The notes beneath the pieces were generated by a model. The model was not told the origin of the DNA. It worked only from the letters and a program-made list of their open reading frames with translations, and searched no databases. The translations under genes were made by a program, and so were the position numbers. From contig NZ_JAMJWG010000008.1 of the NCBI RefSeq assembly GCF_024435355.1, positions 124,001 through 188,000 on the forward strand: a stretch of DNA of 64,000 nucleotides, given 5' to 3'. Below are positions 62,354 to 64,000 of the stretch, piece after piece. Source of the stretch: Streptomyces odontomachi. Lineage in GTDB: Bacteria; Actinomycetota; Actinomycetes; Streptomycetales; Streptomycetaceae. Every line of letters begins with the position of its first letter. Position 1 is the stretch's first letter.

Positions 62354-63385
62354 CTAGGCCTCCGTCGTGCCGCCGGCGCCGCCGGCCCCCTCCGAGTCCG
62401 TCCGCCCGCCGGCCGCAAGGGACGCTGCTTCGGCGCGCAGGTCGCGGCGTAGCTCCTTGGGGAGCGAGAACGTGATCGACTCCTCGGCGGCCTTGACGAT
62501 CTCGACGTCTTCGAAGCCGCGCGCCGCGAGCCAGTCCAGGACGCCCTCGACGAGCACCTCGGGCACGGAAGCACCGGAGGTGAGGCCGACCGTGCCGACG
62601 CCGTCCAGCCAGGCCTCGTCGATCTCCTCGGCGCTGTCCACGAGGCGGGCGTCACGAGCGCCGGCGATCTTGGCGACCTCGACGAGACGCTTGGAGTTCG
62701 ACGAGTTCCGAGAGCCGACGACGATCACCAGATCGGCCTCGGCGCCCATCTGCTTGACGGCCAGCTGACGGTTCTGGGTGGCGTAGCAGATGTCGTCGCT
62801 GGGGGGCGAGATCAGCTGCGGATACTTCTCCTTGAGGGCGTCGACGGTCTCCATGGTCTCGTCGACGGAGAGCGTGGTCTGGGAGAGCCAGACGACCTTC
62901 GACGGGTCGCGTACCTCCACCTTGGCGACGTCCTTGGGGCCGTCGACCAGGGTGATGTGCTCGGGGGCCTCTCCTGAGGTGCCGATGACCTCTTCGTGTC
63001 CCTCGTGGCCGATCAGGAGGATGTCGAAGTCCTCCTTGGCGAACCGGACGGCTTCCTTGTGGACCTTCGTCACCAGCGGGCAGGTGGCGTCGATGGTGGC
63101 CAGCCGGCGCTCGGCGGCCTCCTCGTGGACGACGGGGGCGACACCGTGCGCCGAGAACATCACGATCGACCCCTCGGGCACCTCCGCCGTCTGCTCGACG
63201 AAGACCGCGCCCTTTCTCTCCAGGGTCTGGACGACATGCTTGTTGTGCACGATCTCGTGGCGGACGTACACCGGGGCCCCGTACTGTTCCAGGGCCTTCT
63301 CCACGGCGATCACGGCGCGGTCCACGCCCGCGCAGTAGCCACGGGGAGCGGCGAGCAGGACACGGCGCGCTGGCGAAGCAGTCAT
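62354..63385 (-). CDS. ispH: 4-hydroxy-3-methylbut-2-enyl diphosphate reductase
   Basis: 343 residues. The last step of the MEP isoprenoid pathway, giving IPP and DMAPP using a [4Fe-4S] cluster. The three cluster cysteines are in APRGYCAGVDRAV, IDATCPLVTKVH and SDDICYATQNRQ; the catalytic Glu/His region (VRHEIVHNKHVVQTLE, FSAHGVAPVVHEEA) is present. The C-terminal extension is Ala/Gly-rich. ATG 63385 gives the common Streptomyces N-terminus TASPARRVLLAAPRGYCAG; an in-frame ATG at 63394 is the alternative. It is divergent from xseA. Confidence 0.95.
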   Translation of the reverse strand: MTASPARRVLLAAPRGYCAGVDRAVIAVEKALEQYGAPVYVRHEIVHNKHVVQTLERKGAVFVEQTAEVPEGSIVMFSAHGVAPVVHEEAAERRLATIDATCPLVTKVHKEAVRFAKEDFDILLIGHEGHEEVIGTSGEAPEHITLVDGPKDVAKVEVRDPSKVVWLSQTTLSVDETMETVDALKEKYPQLISPPSDDICYATQNRQLAVKQMGAEADLVIVVGSRNSSNSKRLVEVAKIAGARDARLVDSAEEIDEAWLDGVGTVGLTSGASVPEVLVEGVLDWLAARGFEDVEIVKAAEESITFSLPKELRRDLRAEAASLAAGGRTDSEGAGGAGGTTEA

Positions 63386-63520
63386 GCCCCCCATCGTAAG
63401 GGCGCCGTCCGCGCCCGCCGGATCACCCTCAGGGGTACCGCCAGGCAGGCCCCGAGCTCCGGCGCCGCTCGCCTGCCGGCAGCGCCGGGGATTGTCACCC
63501 CCGGCGACTACGCTCCCCCC

Positions 63521-64000
63521 ATGGCTGTGAACACGTCCGCGGACGCCCCGCTGCCCGTCGGCCAGGTGTCGCGGCTCATCGGGGGGTGGATCGACCGCCT
63601 CGGTGCCATCTGGGTCGAGGGGCAGATCACGCAGATCTCGCGGCGGCCCGGCGCCGGCGTCGTCTTCATGACGCTGCGCGACCCGTCGCACGACGTGTCG
63701 GTGAGCGTCACCTGCTACCGCACGGTGTTCGACGCGGTTGCGGACGTCGTCGCCGAGGGCTCCCGTGTCGTCCTGCACGCCAAGCCCGAGTGGTACGCGC
63801 CGCGCGGCCAGCTGTCGTTGCGGGCCGCCGAGATACGGCTGGTCGGCATGGGCGAACTGCTCGCGCGACTGGAGCAGTTGAAGAAGTCGCTGACCCGTGA
63901 GGGGCTGTTCGCGCCGGAGCGCAAGAAGCCGTTGCCCTTCCTCCCGCAGCTCATCGGCCTGGTCTGCGGCCGGGCGTCGGCCGCCGAGCGCGATGTCCTG
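63521..64000 (+). CDS. xseA: Exodeoxyribonuclease VII large subunit, 5' part
   Basis: The first 160 codons are present and the window ends before the stop. The N-terminal OB-fold is clear: LPVGQVSRLIGGWIDRLGAI, WVEGQITQISRRPGAGVVFM, TLRDPSHDVSVSVTCYR, GSRVVLHAKPEWYAPRGQLS, LARLEQLKKSLTREGLF. The large subunit binds and cuts single-stranded DNA together with XseB. It diverges from ispH with about 135 bp between, the usual gene order. Confidence 0.93.
   Translation, partial: MAVNTSADAPLPVGQVSRLIGGWIDRLGAIWVEGQITQISRRPGAGVVFMTLRDPSHDVSVSVTCYRTVFDAVADVVAEGSRVVLHAKPEWYAPRGQLSLRAAEIRLVGMGELLARLEQLKKSLTREGLFAPERKKPLPFLPQLIGLVCGRASAAERDVL

Overview
The window is high-GC actinobacterial DNA, almost certainly from a Streptomyces chromosome. 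GTG starts with purine-rich ribosome binding sites are common. The right end carries a conserved housekeeping block (ychF, a DUF6542 protein, ppgK, ispH, xseA), and the gene families throughout (Hsp18 with its regulator, WD40 Ser/Thr kinases, LamG/RHS pairs, DUF2267, BrkB) are typical of that genus.

Left part (1-28.1 kb). This holds: a Ser/Thr kinase with an extracytoplasmic beta-propeller; an MMPL transporter; an ArsR-type regulator with a coiled-coil membrane protein; a secreted GH2 beta-galactosidase with a LamG insert; a secreted GH5 cellulase; an orphaned HigA-like antitoxin next to a toxin remnant; a large secreted alpha/beta hydrolase; a BrkB-like membrane protein; an SDR epimerase; a FUSC exporter; a three-gene operon (protein methyltransferase, CDGSH iron-sulfur protein, haem-oxygenase-like diiron enzyme); and a heat-shock locus. 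In the heat-shock locus hsp20 and two DUF2267 genes diverge from the HSP18-type regulator across two palindromic operators.

Middle part (28.1-58.6 kb). This is an accessory region with unusual organisation. Four copies of a 0.25-0.46 kb repeat lie at about 28.4-28.9, 33.2-33.5, 49.7-50.15 and 58.4-58.6 kb. The core of the repeat is the last 19 bp of the ychF coding sequence, and the fourth copy is the real ychF 3' end. The core has the form ACGTT-7 bp-AACGT and is flanked by repeated short motifs on both sides, as at tyrosine-recombinase attachment sites. The repeats divide the region into three tandem segments of 4.6, 16.7 and 8.6 kb, and no recombinase is visible in any of them. I read this as stacked integrase-less islands (CIME/IME-like) accreted at the 3' end of ychF. 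Segment A carries a Ser/Thr kinase fused to a penicillin-binding-protein domain that has lost its catalytic residues. Segment B carries a relaxase C-terminal remnant, a LamG protein, a 2169-residue RHS toxin with an unrecognised C-terminal domain and a lipoprotein overlapping its 3' end, a truncated RHS/TIG gene, and a methyltransferase bracketed by 90-bp inverted repeats. Segment C carries an RHS-Hint-HNH-like toxin coupled to Imm21 and a DyP-type peroxidase, and a three-gene DUF262 / AAA-ATPase / unknown-effector operon that looks like an anti-phage system.

Right part (58.6-64 kb). This is the chromosomal core: ychF, DUF6542 protein, polyphosphate glucokinase, ispH and the 5' part of xseA, which runs off the window.

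The strongest candidates for something undescribed are the ychF-anchored tandem islands, the kinase/dead-PBP fusion, the inverted-repeat methyltransferase cassette, the RHS toxin/lipoprotein pair, and the DUF262/ATPase/effector operon. I see no CRISPR array, tRNA or rRNA.
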